This document shows, piece after piece, positions 10,688 through 20,475 of a DNA stretch of 64,000 nt (positions are counted from its first letter, which is position 1; each line of letters begins with the position of its first letter). Source of the DNA: Schizochytrium sp. TIO01 (taxonomy: Eukaryota > Sar > Bigyra > Thraustochytrida > Thraustochytriidae). The DNA is taken from contig SMSO01000014.1 in assembly GCA_004764695.1 (NCBI GenBank), forward strand, positions 6,872,029 to 6,936,028, written 5' to 3'. The notes beneath the pieces were generated by a model. The model saw nothing but the letters and a program-made list of their open reading frames with translations, did not search any database and was not told the origin of the DNA. The position numbers were made by a program, and so were the translations under genes.

Positions 10688-11168
10688 ATGGCAGACGCTC
10701 ACACTCTCAGTGAAGACTGGAAAAACCGGGAGGTCGTTGAGTCTCTTGAGGTTAGCGTGCTGCAAATAACTCAGTTCTTGCATCGCTTCGGTACGTCTAG
10801 AAAATCTATGAAGTATAGTGGTTATGATATTAACAGAAGACGAGCTCTATCCTTCTTCGCATGTTTTTTATTATCTCCACCTTGCTGATACAATAACAAC
10901 TTTTCGCAAACTAACGATACTACCATGCAATTTTATATATTCTTCACTTTGCCTGGCGCAAACGAATGGTGAGACATTGAACTCAATGTTGTGCAACGGG
11001 TCTGTGATAATTCTCGATTTGACAGATGGCCATGTTCGAAACAAACTTGCAGAACTAAATCACCGTATTGACGCTGTGGGTAAAAGTGTTTCTGTTCTAG
11101 AAGAGAGCATATCGCTTGTTCCATCAACTCAATCTCCACATGAATTTGTGTCAAGCCAGGCTGCATAA
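10688..11168 (+). CDS. BRK1: BRK1/HSPC300, subunit of the SCAR/WAVE complex (two exons)
   Basis: Exons 10688-10790 and 11026-11168; intron of 235 nt, GTACGT...GACAG, phase 1. The spliced protein is 81 aa, close to the 75-85 aa usual for this family. Exon 1 gives the N-terminal helix with DWKNRE, matching the DW.NRE motif of animal and plant BRK1, and ends FLHRF. Exon 2 resumes with DGHVRNKLAELNHRID, matching the family's FD....[RK]LA.LN..L helix, and continues as a coiled coil to VLEESI. The ATG has ACC before it (A at -3). BRK1 is the smallest part of the five-subunit SCAR/WAVE complex, which activates Arp2/3 to build branched actin. Neither exon alone is recognisable in a single frame. The C-terminal Ser/Pro/Gln tail is variable in the family. 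Very sure of identity, sure of the splice. Confidence 0.92.
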
Positions 11169-12537
11169 TTGTAATGAATAGAGACAATATTGCGTACTAT
11201 TGTCAAGTAAAAGTCTTTGTTAGAGCAAAATCCTTGAGCACATTAATACAATTATGTTAAATACAAGTTCCTTTAATGTTATTGGAAACAAAAACATTTG
11301 CTTGCATTTGTCTATAAAAATGTTCTAAAATAGCAGGATAGTGTACAAAACGTCGAACGTCTACAGATTCGTCAACTTAATTCAGGCATAGGTGAAATTG
11401 TGAGAAAAATTATCTGGAAAATTCCCAAGCATTTATTTGCTATCATTTGTACCTTGTCAAAAATTCATCGCTAGCACCATCTCGTACCATTGATATTATT
11501 TCAGGGAACCCTAATTCTGAATTTATATCGAGATTAGTGGAGCAAAAGTTGAGAACAAGAAGATAATTTGTCCCATTACTTACCCTTGAATGTTTTCAGT
11601 TTCATTATACGAAATTACTGAAATATTAATCTTGTAGCTATCCATCAACAATTATATTTGCCTTGTACATCAGAGATTTAATATCATATTATGTTAATGC
11701 CCAATGCCATATGCCATGAAGTGAAACAAATTAACTGTTGACCTAAGAAATGCTGGGAAGCATTTTCGAATTATTCATATGATAGGATAGGAAGGTGATT
11801 GAAATCCAAAAGTGCAGAATTTGATTATGCAACCTTGTATACTACTGCCTTTAGCAATAACGACTCTTTTTATCACGAATAGTCTAACAAAATTTGCTAC
11901 CAAAAGCTTCCTTACCCCTTATCCCCATAGCTTCGAGCTTCTCCATCTCTTGATCTTGAGGCTAGATTTTACTAGCTAGTGTCTCATAACGTTTGAATAA
12001 CTGTTTGTTATTAGCGGTTCAAATTCTCAAGAGGGTACACACCCATATCTCCTTCAACGGATATATCTCCTATTTTCCAAGGATTAAAAATAACACTTGT
12101 TGTGATGATAACTTTTTCTTTTTTTTTAAGGAGCTAAAAGAAGACAGATGGCTCCATTTTGCTCCTGTTTGTTCTTAAGCGAAAACTGTTTATTCAAGCT
12201 GGTGCCTTGCTCTGCACGAATCAACACTGTTCGCGAAACTCATCGAATTGGCCCTTTCTTTAATAGTATAATTCATTATACCCCGTAGCGAGAGTCTTCA
12301 GCGTTTTTAAAATTGAAACTTGCTACTAGGTAGCTTTAACTTTGAATGTAATTTGGAATATATTGCTATGTGATCTGTGGCATTGCGTAATTAGGTCGTT
12401 TATAGCAAACAGTGCAAGTTGCAGCTTTAAAGAAAAAGCGACGACACTACGAAGCAAAAAAAATAGCAAAGCAATACAGCCTTGTACGAAGGCTTATTGC
12501 GCGTGCTTGGTGCTTTCGCACGAGCTCACGAAGAAAG
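11169..12537. other. spacer before kinesin gene
   Basis: AT-rich, no domain seen. From about 12412 the kinesin frame is already open and encodes a basic stretch (KKKRRHYEAKK...), but without an ATG. This could be 5' UTR or a missed upstream exon preceded by an AG acceptor (TTGCAG near 12419-12424). Confidence 0.4.
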
Positions 12538-14721
12538 ATGAGCTCGCAGGGCTCGAGGGCGAGCTCGCGCAGTAGTTTATCTAGCAAAGCGACGATTGAA
12601 TCAGCACGAAGCCGGCAATCCTCTGCAAGTACATACAGTGACAATGTGCGAGTGATTGTACGATGCAGACCGCTCAGTGAAAACGAAGCATCGCGCGGAG
12701 AGGACGAAGTTGTCCATGTAGATGGAGATGATACAGTGAGGCTCGTCCTTGGAGCACTTGGTGCAACGCGAAGCCAGAAAAAGTATCGATTCAACGCAGT
12801 TATGGGCCCAGCATGCTCTCAGAACGATTTTTTTGAAGCTTCTGGAGTCAAAGCTCTTCTAGAATCTGCCTTGGATGGATATGCTGCAACTGTCTTTGCA
12901 TATGGTCAGACAGGGTCTGGTAAGACTTATAGTATGAGTGGCTACGAAGAGCAAATTGCTAATGATTCTTATGTAGCAGACACGCAAGCAGATGGTCTCA
13001 TTCCACGTTCGATGAACTATATATTTCACAGAATTAAAGGCATGGATTGCTCATATCGACTTAAGGCATCATATTGCGAAATCTACAATGAGCAGGTTTT
13101 TGATTTACTCAATTTGACATCGACTAGCTTGCCCGTTAGATGGAAGCCCGGAAAAGGCTTCTTTGTACAAGATCTTTTTGTAGTAGAATGCCAGAGTCTT
13201 GAAGATGTGATGGAAGTAGTCTGTGAAGGACATCGGAATCGGCGTGTTGGCTCGCATGAGATGAACAAAGACTCTAGCCGCAGTCATAGTATTTTAACTC
13301 TTTATATCGAGTCAGAGACAACGGATCCAGAGGACGGCCATGCTGTTGTAAAGTTCGGTAAAATTGTGTTTTGTGACCTTGCAGGAAGTGAGCGTCTTAA
13401 GGACACCAAGTCAGCAGGTTTAACTTTGACAGAGACCGGTGCCATCAACAAATCCTTATTTGCGCTCAGTAATGTAATTGCCGCACTGTCGTCACCTGGT
13501 GCGTCTTCAAACTATGCTGTCTCAAGCCCGAATGCCACACATATTCCATATCGCGACTCGAAACTGACCAAGTTATTGATGGATTCTTTGGGAGGATCAA
13601 GTCTTACTCTTATGATTTGTTGTTGTTCTCCGGCAGCTACATATGCTGAGGAAACACTTAGCACTCTTCAATATGCGCATCGAGCATCAAAGATTAAAAA
13701 CAAGCCAACAATTCACCTTGATGGTAAAGAACAGCTCATTGCTCGCTTAAGGGAGGAAATCAAGCTCCTAAAACTTGAAAACGCATACTTAAGAGAGCAA
13801 GTAGCTGGGAACACAACAATTGTGTCAGCTTCATCACTACCTATGTCACCTCTTTTTCCTGGAGGGCCAGAAACCTCCACAGATCGACTGCTGAATTCCG
13901 AGTCTGCTCTACCCCAAATTGGCAGATCTAGCTCGCAAACGGAACATGAAAGCTCACATCTAGTTCCACCTGGGCTGAATATACCTTTTGGCAATTCAAT
14001 GCCCCCGTCGGGACCATCCTCACCTTCACGGAGTGGAAAGACATCACCTAAAAAAGCATCTCTCATGCAGCGTCATCAGCAGGCTCAAATTCAGGCTCAG
14101 CAAACCTACAATCAGTCCCCCGTTTCAATTAGTGCAACTACTTCAAACCATGCAATGTTGCAACAGCTACAACAGCAACAAGGCAATATTGATCAAATGA
14201 TTGTTGGTTTCCAGCGAGAGATCCAACGCTTGAAGTCCGAAAATCGTGAGATTCGCACGAGAGAGTTCACCTCTGATCGAAATTATCAAAATGCCATGCT
14301 AGAGAATGAGCGCCTAACGCAAAAGCTCGAGCACCTTGAGGAGGTATTTGTACATGATTCTAACTTGCCGATGGCAAGAAACGAGAGAGATCAACTTTAT
14401 ACAGCAAATGCACGTTTACAGCAGCAGGTGGAACATCTCAAGCGGCTCGTAAACGACGCTAACAGCAATCGGAGTGAAGATGCCGAGCCTTTACGTTCTG
14501 AGAACAATTATTTACGGAAGGTGATTGCTGACATGAAGCATCGTGAGTTGGCACTACAAGCTGATCTTCAAAGAATGTCAAAGCAGTCACAAATCTCATC
14601 GCGAATTCTACCTAACCAGCAGCAAGTACTGCAGCCACAAGGGATCCAACAACAGTTTATTGATGAGCGTCTTGATGAAGGTGTTGAACACAAGAACTCC
14701 GATAACTTCCTATTCAACTAG
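12538..14721 (+). CDS. kinesin, N-terminal motor, KIF12-like (tentative)
   Basis: 727 aa from the first in-frame ATG; the frame is open a further 42 codons upstream through GTG only. After a Ser/Arg-rich leader the motor runs about 36-390: VRVIVRCRP (nucleotide base pocket), P-loop GQTGSGKT at 123-130, switch I NKDSSRSH at 243-250, switch II DLAGSE at 280-285, and YRDSKLTKLL of the microtubule-binding face. All ATPase motifs are intact. A neck-like coil follows (LREEIKLLKLENAYLREQV), then a Ser/Pro- and Gln-rich linker, then coiled coils with QREIQRLKSENREI and NERLTQKLEHLEEVF. The neck style recalls kinesin-12/KIF12; the subfamily needs a tree. It should be a plus-end microtubule motor. Its stop is 359 bases from that of the K+ channel gene on the other strand. 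Confidence 0.93.
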   Translation: MSSQGSRASSRSSLSSKATIESARSRQSSASTYSDNVRVIVRCRPLSENEASRGEDEVVHVDGDDTVRLVLGALGATRSQKKYRFNAVMGPACSQNDFFEASGVKALLESALDGYAATVFAYGQTGSGKTYSMSGYEEQIANDSYVADTQADGLIPRSMNYIFHRIKGMDCSYRLKASYCEIYNEQVFDLLNLTSTSLPVRWKPGKGFFVQDLFVVECQSLEDVMEVVCEGHRNRRVGSHEMNKDSSRSHSILTLYIESETTDPEDGHAVVKFGKIVFCDLAGSERLKDTKSAGLTLTETGAINKSLFALSNVIAALSSPGASSNYAVSSPNATHIPYRDSKLTKLLMDSLGGSSLTLMICCCSPAATYAEETLSTLQYAHRASKIKNKPTIHLDGKEQLIARLREEIKLLKLENAYLREQVAGNTTIVSASSLPMSPLFPGGPETSTDRLLNSESALPQIGRSSSQTEHESSHLVPPGLNIPFGNSMPPSGPSSPSRSGKTSPKKASLMQRHQQAQIQAQQTYNQSPVSISATTSNHAMLQQLQQQQGNIDQMIVGFQREIQRLKSENREIRTREFTSDRNYQNAMLENERLTQKLEHLEEVFVHDSNLPMARNERDQLYTANARLQQQVEHLKRLVNDANSNRSEDAEPLRSENNYLRKVIADMKHRELALQADLQRMSKQSQISSRILPNQQQVLQPQGIQQQFIDERLDEGVEHKNSDNFLFN

Positions 14722-15079
14722 TAAAAATGGTACGTGAACTATTTTGTTCTCATCAATAAGCCTCTGTAACCCATATACATTTGAATACTAGTTTAAACTC
14801 CCTTTTTCATTTAACAACCTTTTGATGCCTTATTTCATTGTAGGGGGAAGAATAAACTTCTTGATGTGCATACAGTTATCCACATTTTTGGTTCAAATAC
14901 TATCTTGAATTATTTGTGAAGTTTATCAAGCGGGCTTGCATTGTCCAAAAAATCAGAGGAAAACAGAAGCGCTTCTAATATAATTGAAAGACAAAATATT
15001 GATGAAATGAATAATATTCACTTTTCATATAGGTAAGTGTCTGGAGGTCAATTTATTTCTATTCCATGTATAAGTCAAG
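14722..15079. other. convergent 3' spacer
   Basis: 358 bases between two convergent stop codons. It contains AATAAA near 14851 that could serve the kinesin transcript. Nothing else seen. Confidence 0.45.
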
Positions 15080-17185
15080 CTACGGCTCTTCAACTTGGTC
15101 CCAAATAGTCTCGACCATCTTGCGAATACGCTGAAGCTCATCATACATTTGCTCGTTGTCAATATTTTGAAGTTGAGTTGAAGGTAGAATGCCTCTCTGC
15201 AGAGCTGCGGCTTCTCGCTTACGTGAATTGTAAATTTGTTTTAGAACTTGCACACTTTTAGTGCGGAATGCGAGTTTGATTACATGCTTTTTGAAGCGTT
15301 TATAAGTCTCTGGAAATGCACCAGTTTTGAAAATCTCAAGGAGGGCGCGTCTAGAAAGCTTGTGTACTTCTACAAAAGTGCAAGTAAGACAGTGATAGCG
15401 CCGTCGTGCATTTGTAAGAATCATATCCTCGCCAATAGTGTCTCCATGCATAAGTATGACCTTTTCTGCAGCGTTGAGAGTGGAGGTAAGGTCTATATGC
15501 TTTATACCTCCGTTTTCTTTATTTTCTGTCTGCGCTTGTAGAAAATCAGATGGAATCCCTTCATCTTCTGAAATACGTTCTGGAGGTGTAAAATATGACC
15601 TATTCATCATGACCACACCTCTTTCGATGATATACAACTCTCTTGAGACTTCCCCAGGTCTAATAATTCGTTCTTGAGGTGGAAAAATACCCTGTACAAG
15701 TGCAGCAGACAAAGATGTAATGAAAGATCTCCGTTCAAACTCAGTCGTACAATGAATAAAGGGAAGCTTCACAACCCACTTTGCGTTAACCCTTCGAAAT
15801 ACCTCCCCCCGCATTTCAGGTGACATTTCGCTTAGCAGCTGATGATAGTGTTCATTACGATACTGCTTCGCAGTATAATGAAAATAGCCTCGAATTTTTA
15901 CGCGTAAGTCATTTGGAAGTTTCTGCTCCTCCATAAACACGTTAATATCATCAATTTTACGATGTAGCTGTGCTGTAAGCTCGCCCATACTAGCTACGAG
16001 GCCACATACCGAACCCACAATGTATGCATACGCTGCTCCACCTACCATCATTGCAAAAATGACAAACCATCTCTCTGCAGTAGTTTTGGGAACAACATCA
16101 CCGTAGCCAATTGTAGTCACAGTCATGACAGCCCAATAGAGAGCGGCATTATATTGCTGTAAGATGGTGACGCTTGAAAAATCAACGCCAATAGCATTTT
16201 GAAAGTAGGCTTCAAGCCAGCTCTCGATATCATCTTCCCCAAAACTTAATCCATGAGGCACTTCCATGGTGGCAGCAAGTTTGAATAAACACGCTAACCA
16301 GTGTGAAAGAAGCAACATGTATAAAACAAACTTGCACAACGTTAAAGTGCCGTAGTTAATTGACACGTGAGTCTCCCAGCGCTTCAAGACCCTGCTTGCA
16401 CGAAAGATACGCAAGAGCTTAGCAAGACGCAGTAGGCGAACCATACGTAGCATGTCAAACGGGAGTACTGAGGCCAGGTCAATCAAAAACCACGTGCGAA
16501 TGTAATTAAAGGCAATCCGAGGATGACTGTGCACCCATACACCTTGGGATGATTGATATGGTGTAATAAAATTAAAAATGATATCAATATAGAAAATGAT
16601 ATCAATAATTTGATCAAGGACCTCGAGTGGTCCTGGCGAACTTAGAAAACCCACTTCAAAGGGCGTCACAATTGAAACAAACAGTAACGCAAAAATTACG
16701 ACAATATCCCAGCGATTTCGCACGCTCCCGCTTGGATCCAAGAGGAAACGTGAGTGTTTTTTGGAGTTACCCTGGGATGCAAACGATTGATGCTTCAATT
16801 TCTCCTCCTCATCTGCAACACGTTCGAGGCGACTTATTATCGTTCCGCTGATTTTACGTTCGGATAGCTGTGGACTTAATTCTGTAATTCTTCGTTTAGT
16901 AGATGGGTGCACGCATGACTCGGCTAGAGGAACAATTTTGCGCGAGCCAAGAGTCGCGGGGTTGTGATTTGACTTTCGACTTCCTTGCGATCTTCCACTC
17001 CCAGTCTGGTCATGTTCTCTCATTGAATATGATGACACAGCGCCAGGAGGTAAAACTTCGAAGCTTTTGCGGAATTGGGAATTTTTGGTGGCGCCAGACG
17101 AGAACTTGCCATCTTGCTCTGTCCCTGAACGCCGCATTGCTTCTTGTGTAGCCTTTTTCGTGTCTGCAATGGCTTGGTTGAACAT
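15080..17185 (-). CDS. voltage-gated K+ channel with cyclic-nucleotide-binding-like domain
   Basis: 701 aa, one exon. A polar N-terminus of about 155 residues precedes six membrane segments: S1 about 159-180, S2 about 192-210, S3 about 229-245, S4 about 247-270 with regularly spaced Arg/Lys, S5 about 282-304, S6 about 374-400. The pore helix leads to the K+ selectivity filter TTIGYGD (357-363). A C-linker (about 405-490, with HRKIDDINVFM and RGYFHYT) leads to a CNBD fold about 500-620. The architecture is that of the CNBD channel superfamily (EAG/KCNH, HCN, plant AKT/KAT). The order and the YGD filter make K+ selectivity sure. The phosphate-binding cassette reads GEDMILTNARRRYHCL and lacks the usual RTA/RTS, and about 40 polar residues are inserted before it. 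Cyclic nucleotide gating is therefore doubtful. Plasma or endomembrane location cannot be told. Confidence 0.95.
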   Translation of the reverse strand: MFNQAIADTKKATQEAMRRSGTEQDGKFSSGATKNSQFRKSFEVLPPGAVSSYSMREHDQTGSGRSQGSRKSNHNPATLGSRKIVPLAESCVHPSTKRRITELSPQLSERKISGTIISRLERVADEEEKLKHQSFASQGNSKKHSRFLLDPSGSVRNRWDIVVIFALLFVSIVTPFEVGFLSSPGPLEVLDQIIDIIFYIDIIFNFITPYQSSQGVWVHSHPRIAFNYIRTWFLIDLASVLPFDMLRMVRLLRLAKLLRIFRASRVLKRWETHVSINYGTLTLCKFVLYMLLLSHWLACLFKLAATMEVPHGLSFGEDDIESWLEAYFQNAIGVDFSSVTILQQYNAALYWAVMTVTTIGYGDVVPKTTAERWFVIFAMMVGGAAYAYIVGSVCGLVASMGELTAQLHRKIDDINVFMEEQKLPNDLRVKIRGYFHYTAKQYRNEHYHQLLSEMSPEMRGEVFRRVNAKWVVKLPFIHCTTEFERRSFITSLSAALVQGIFPPQERIIRPGEVSRELYIIERGVVMMNRSYFTPPERISEDEGIPSDFLQAQTENKENGGIKHIDLTSTLNAAEKVILMHGDTIGEDMILTNARRRYHCLTCTFVEVHKLSRRALLEIFKTGAFPETYKRFKKHVIKLAFRTKSVQVLKQIYNSRKREAAALQRGILPSTQLQNIDNEQMYDELQRIRKMVETIWDQVEEP

Positions 17186-17600
17186 TGCGCAAGCAGAACT
17201 CGCGGCTCAAGGTTAGCTTATTGAAACATCAACCAGAAGACTCCTCCATTTACATCCACTGTTTGCCTCTCCAAGTTTGTGTAAGTGGCGCAGCGAGGTT
17301 TTCGTTTAGTTCGTTCTGCGCGAACTCTCCTGTTCAAACTACGCGTTGCTGCAGTACAGGCTTCCGCAGCAGCGGTAGTAGCAGCAGCAATCACAAGTAG
17401 GTTGTAGACGAAACAATTATCCTGGCCCTTCGCACGATTTTGGCGGTCTTTCCTGGAATTATTGCTCTGCAGCTAGTCTTCAACGTTATTGAGATCACTT
17501 CGTCTATGCTAACATTCAAAAAGTGATCCAGCTGCATTATTGGCCACCCACTATTTCTCAAGAGTCCAACTGATGATATATGTGACCTAATCACATATGT

Positions 17601-17625
17601 TAGATAGGTAGATAGGTAGATAGGT
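17601..17625. repeat. (TAGATAGG)n microsatellite
   Basis: Three tandem units of TAGATAGG, the strongest case of a GGTA/TACC theme repeated through the spacers of this window. Confidence 0.85.
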
Positions 17626-18050
17626 GAGGCGTCAAGTGAATTCAGAAAATCACAACTGTAGAGAAGGGGTATCAGCATTGTTAAAGTTGATAGCTTCGTT
17701 CTAAGGGTTATATAATCTAACGGTATAAAAATAATGGCTTAACATTTAACTATTGAGTACCTACTTTAGCCTTTATTCCTTAGTCCTTGTTATTCTTAGT
17801 AATACTCCAACGCCTATGTGCAGCCAGCAAAACAACCCTCCTTCTTCTTTCCACTCTTGTGTCTCAGTGAGAAAAGATGTGTATCTGGTAAGGTAAGAAT
17901 GGCTGAGTTCCCTTGTTTCCATTGGTGAGTAATATTACATTTGTGTGACAAATTGGAAAAAAGAAAAAAGAAAAAAAAAGGGTGTCAGGGGTACTTACCA
18001 TACTACAAGCCTATCAGAGGGTTGCTTATGTGCATTCTGACAGCGAGTAT

Positions 18051-18086
18051 GACCAAACGAAGAGACCTGACCAAACGAAGAGACCT
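18051..18086. repeat. 18-bp exact tandem duplication
   Basis: The unit GACCAAACGAAGAGACCT occurs twice head to tail with no mismatch, in spacer sequence. Probably slippage. Confidence 0.9.
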
Positions 18087-18878
18087 GCCATGATTATGAA
18101 GGTTTGAGAGCGCTTCAGAATTGAAAAGTGAAGTTTGCGCATCAATTTTTTATAAGGTGTTTGAGACCCTTTGGCTGTGACGCAATTTTCACTTGACGTC
18201 ATACTCTGCAATGGTTTCAGGAAACCAACATAAGTCGGTGTTGCAATAATATGTCGCACACCCGCGCCGAGTCTAGTGGCCATGTATCCTAAGTTGATTT
18301 ATTAGTTCATGTCCATGGTTTACTTTAACATATGAACTAAGAATTAAAATTTTGACTGTCACAGTTTTCGTTGATGAAACGCCAGGAAAGAAAGGCGACT
18401 GAGAAGCAAAGCGAGGGAGACAGAAATCAGGGTTGTTCTCAGCTCCTCCTACAAGGAGGTAAACCTCTTCAAAGGTATATATACAAGAAGCTCTTATAGG
18501 CCAATCCCTTTAAATAAAAGGAAAATCCCGGGGGTGCTATGGTTTAAACTTGCAAGGTGAGTAATAGCAACTCTCAAGAGGATTTGTTTGTTTGCATGAA
18601 TGTATCTGGACCTAATCAGCATACTCCATTATTTGTCCTACACTCCTCAACCCTCTCTGTTCGAAGGTAGGAAAACAAGAAAATGCCTTTGTGCCAAAAT
18701 GGCCACTAGCATTAGCAAAATATTTCCTTGGGGAGTACTGAATATAAAGTTATAAACTTAAATTAATTCATACACTTGAGAGATAAAAGTAAGTCTAGAA
18801 TAAGTTTATGCACGATATTTGTGAAGGATTGGTCAGCAAGGTTAGGAGTTTCGCATCGCGTTCTACTACTAGGACTAC

Positions 18879-18898
18879 TTTTTTTTTTTTTTTTTTTT
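18879..18898. repeat. T20 homopolymer
   Basis: Twenty T in a row in AT-rich spacer; length may vary or be uncertain in assembly. It could also be a retroposed poly(A) tail on the minus strand, but no flanking duplication was seen. Confidence 0.85.
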
Positions 18899-20475
18899 CA
18901 AAATTCTGACGTGATTTCATTCCGCATACTAGAGAATTTTAAACATTCAAGTTGGAAAGATCTACGATGAATGGTGCAAAGAGTGCGATAGAAAATAAAC
19001 TACACTATTATATAAATGTTAGCCTTCCTTTGGATGTTGAACAGGAGGGCTGCATCAGTCTGTCTTGAGAAGAGGCTGATTACATATAAATGATAAACAC
19101 ATCAACGCTCTCTTCTCGATTTGAGTTGAGGAAGCAACGGGGTATCTTGACCACTGATCAATCCTGCCACGAATCAATCGTGCCTGAAGTAACAGATGGA
19201 TTATGGAGGGCAAAAATGGAGAGAAGTTGAGAAGAAAGAATGACACCAAGAAGCAGAAGAGCTATGATACATCAATACATAAGCTATACCAAATAATGCA
19301 GTAAAGTGAGAAAAGCAAAACTGGATACCAAGCGCGGAGAAATGATCCTTTCCTTTTAGCAGGACTGGTTAAGAGGTGTGTACCCTGGTAGTCTCTGATA
19401 CGATCTTTCTACCATAAGTTATATATACTTATTAGAACATTTGGAACTGTGATGTTTTGTTTGTCTTTCAATGAGCAAAATTCTTCCAATTCAGGTTGTT
19501 GTATTGTCATGCGTGTTCGTTCGGCTTGTATAAAGTTTGTATTATCTATCTGTAACCCCGTCACCTTAGCTGGTAGCAAATCCATAAAGTATTTTAGGGA
19601 TAAGTTAATAAGCCTACATTTTTATTTTTCATTTCGGGATTTGGCGAAAAATAGAAAGGTCAAGAACCATGGTAGCCTCAAATCGCAATCGAGAAAACTA
19701 CAGCGTGCCGCTCAATCTACACCTTATAGGCTAGTCCCATTGCCTATAAGAATAAATCACGCCAAGCTCGTGTTGTTGCTCGAATTCCCAGGACGTTTCT
19801 AGCTACATAGTACATAGTAGGCGACAGTAGTGTGATAATGCAATATTTGTTATTACAAATAAAATAAAAATACATCCATTTCTTCACTATTATAGTGGAG
19901 GCTGGTGCGCAGACACTGGGAGTCCATTTCCTGGCGGACACTTGGGATTGTAGATGAAAACAATCCACTTGCACAAACTGTGCATATACTCTATGCGTAT
20001 GGAAGTTCTTTAACAGAAGCTAGGACTGATGCATCAAAGAGGCTATGCTTTTAGTATATTGCAATCAACCGTGCACGTGCTGTGAAGCTAAACCCAGGTC
20101 CGCAATCCGTCTAAGGCAAGGCGCACCAAGCTTTTGTGTAGCGAGGTCCGCCGCCAGAACGACTACTTGCTTGAGCACAGTGGGCGTGGATTGCTGTAGG
20201 CTACGTGAGGTGTCGGTCTTTGGCGGCCTTGTTAGTGCTATCCAAAAAGCTTGTCTTCCCAAGGCGTGGACTAGTCTTGCAAAGTAGCAATTACGCTTAA
20301 AACATAGCTTGGTTTGAGCGACAAATACTTGGAGAACTGCAAGGGTGAGCCTACACTCACGCGAATCCCTGAGGATTTGTAGAAGACTTTGAGCGAACAA
20401 TACTACAGAAATCTGTGATAGCAAGGGGCATTTTGCCTGCGTAAAACCTTGGCCACCTTTGGCTGCAAAGGAGAA

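Larger units (their letters stand above)
17186..20475. other. 3.3-kb spacer with simple repeats
   Basis: No gene resolved. It holds TAGA/GGTA repeats (about 17601-17625), an exact 18-base tandem duplication (18051-18086) and a T20 run (about 18879-18898). A 214-codon minus-strand frame (20065-20709) overlaps the next gene and is Leu/Cys-rich without domains; I take it as a shadow. Confidence 0.5.
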
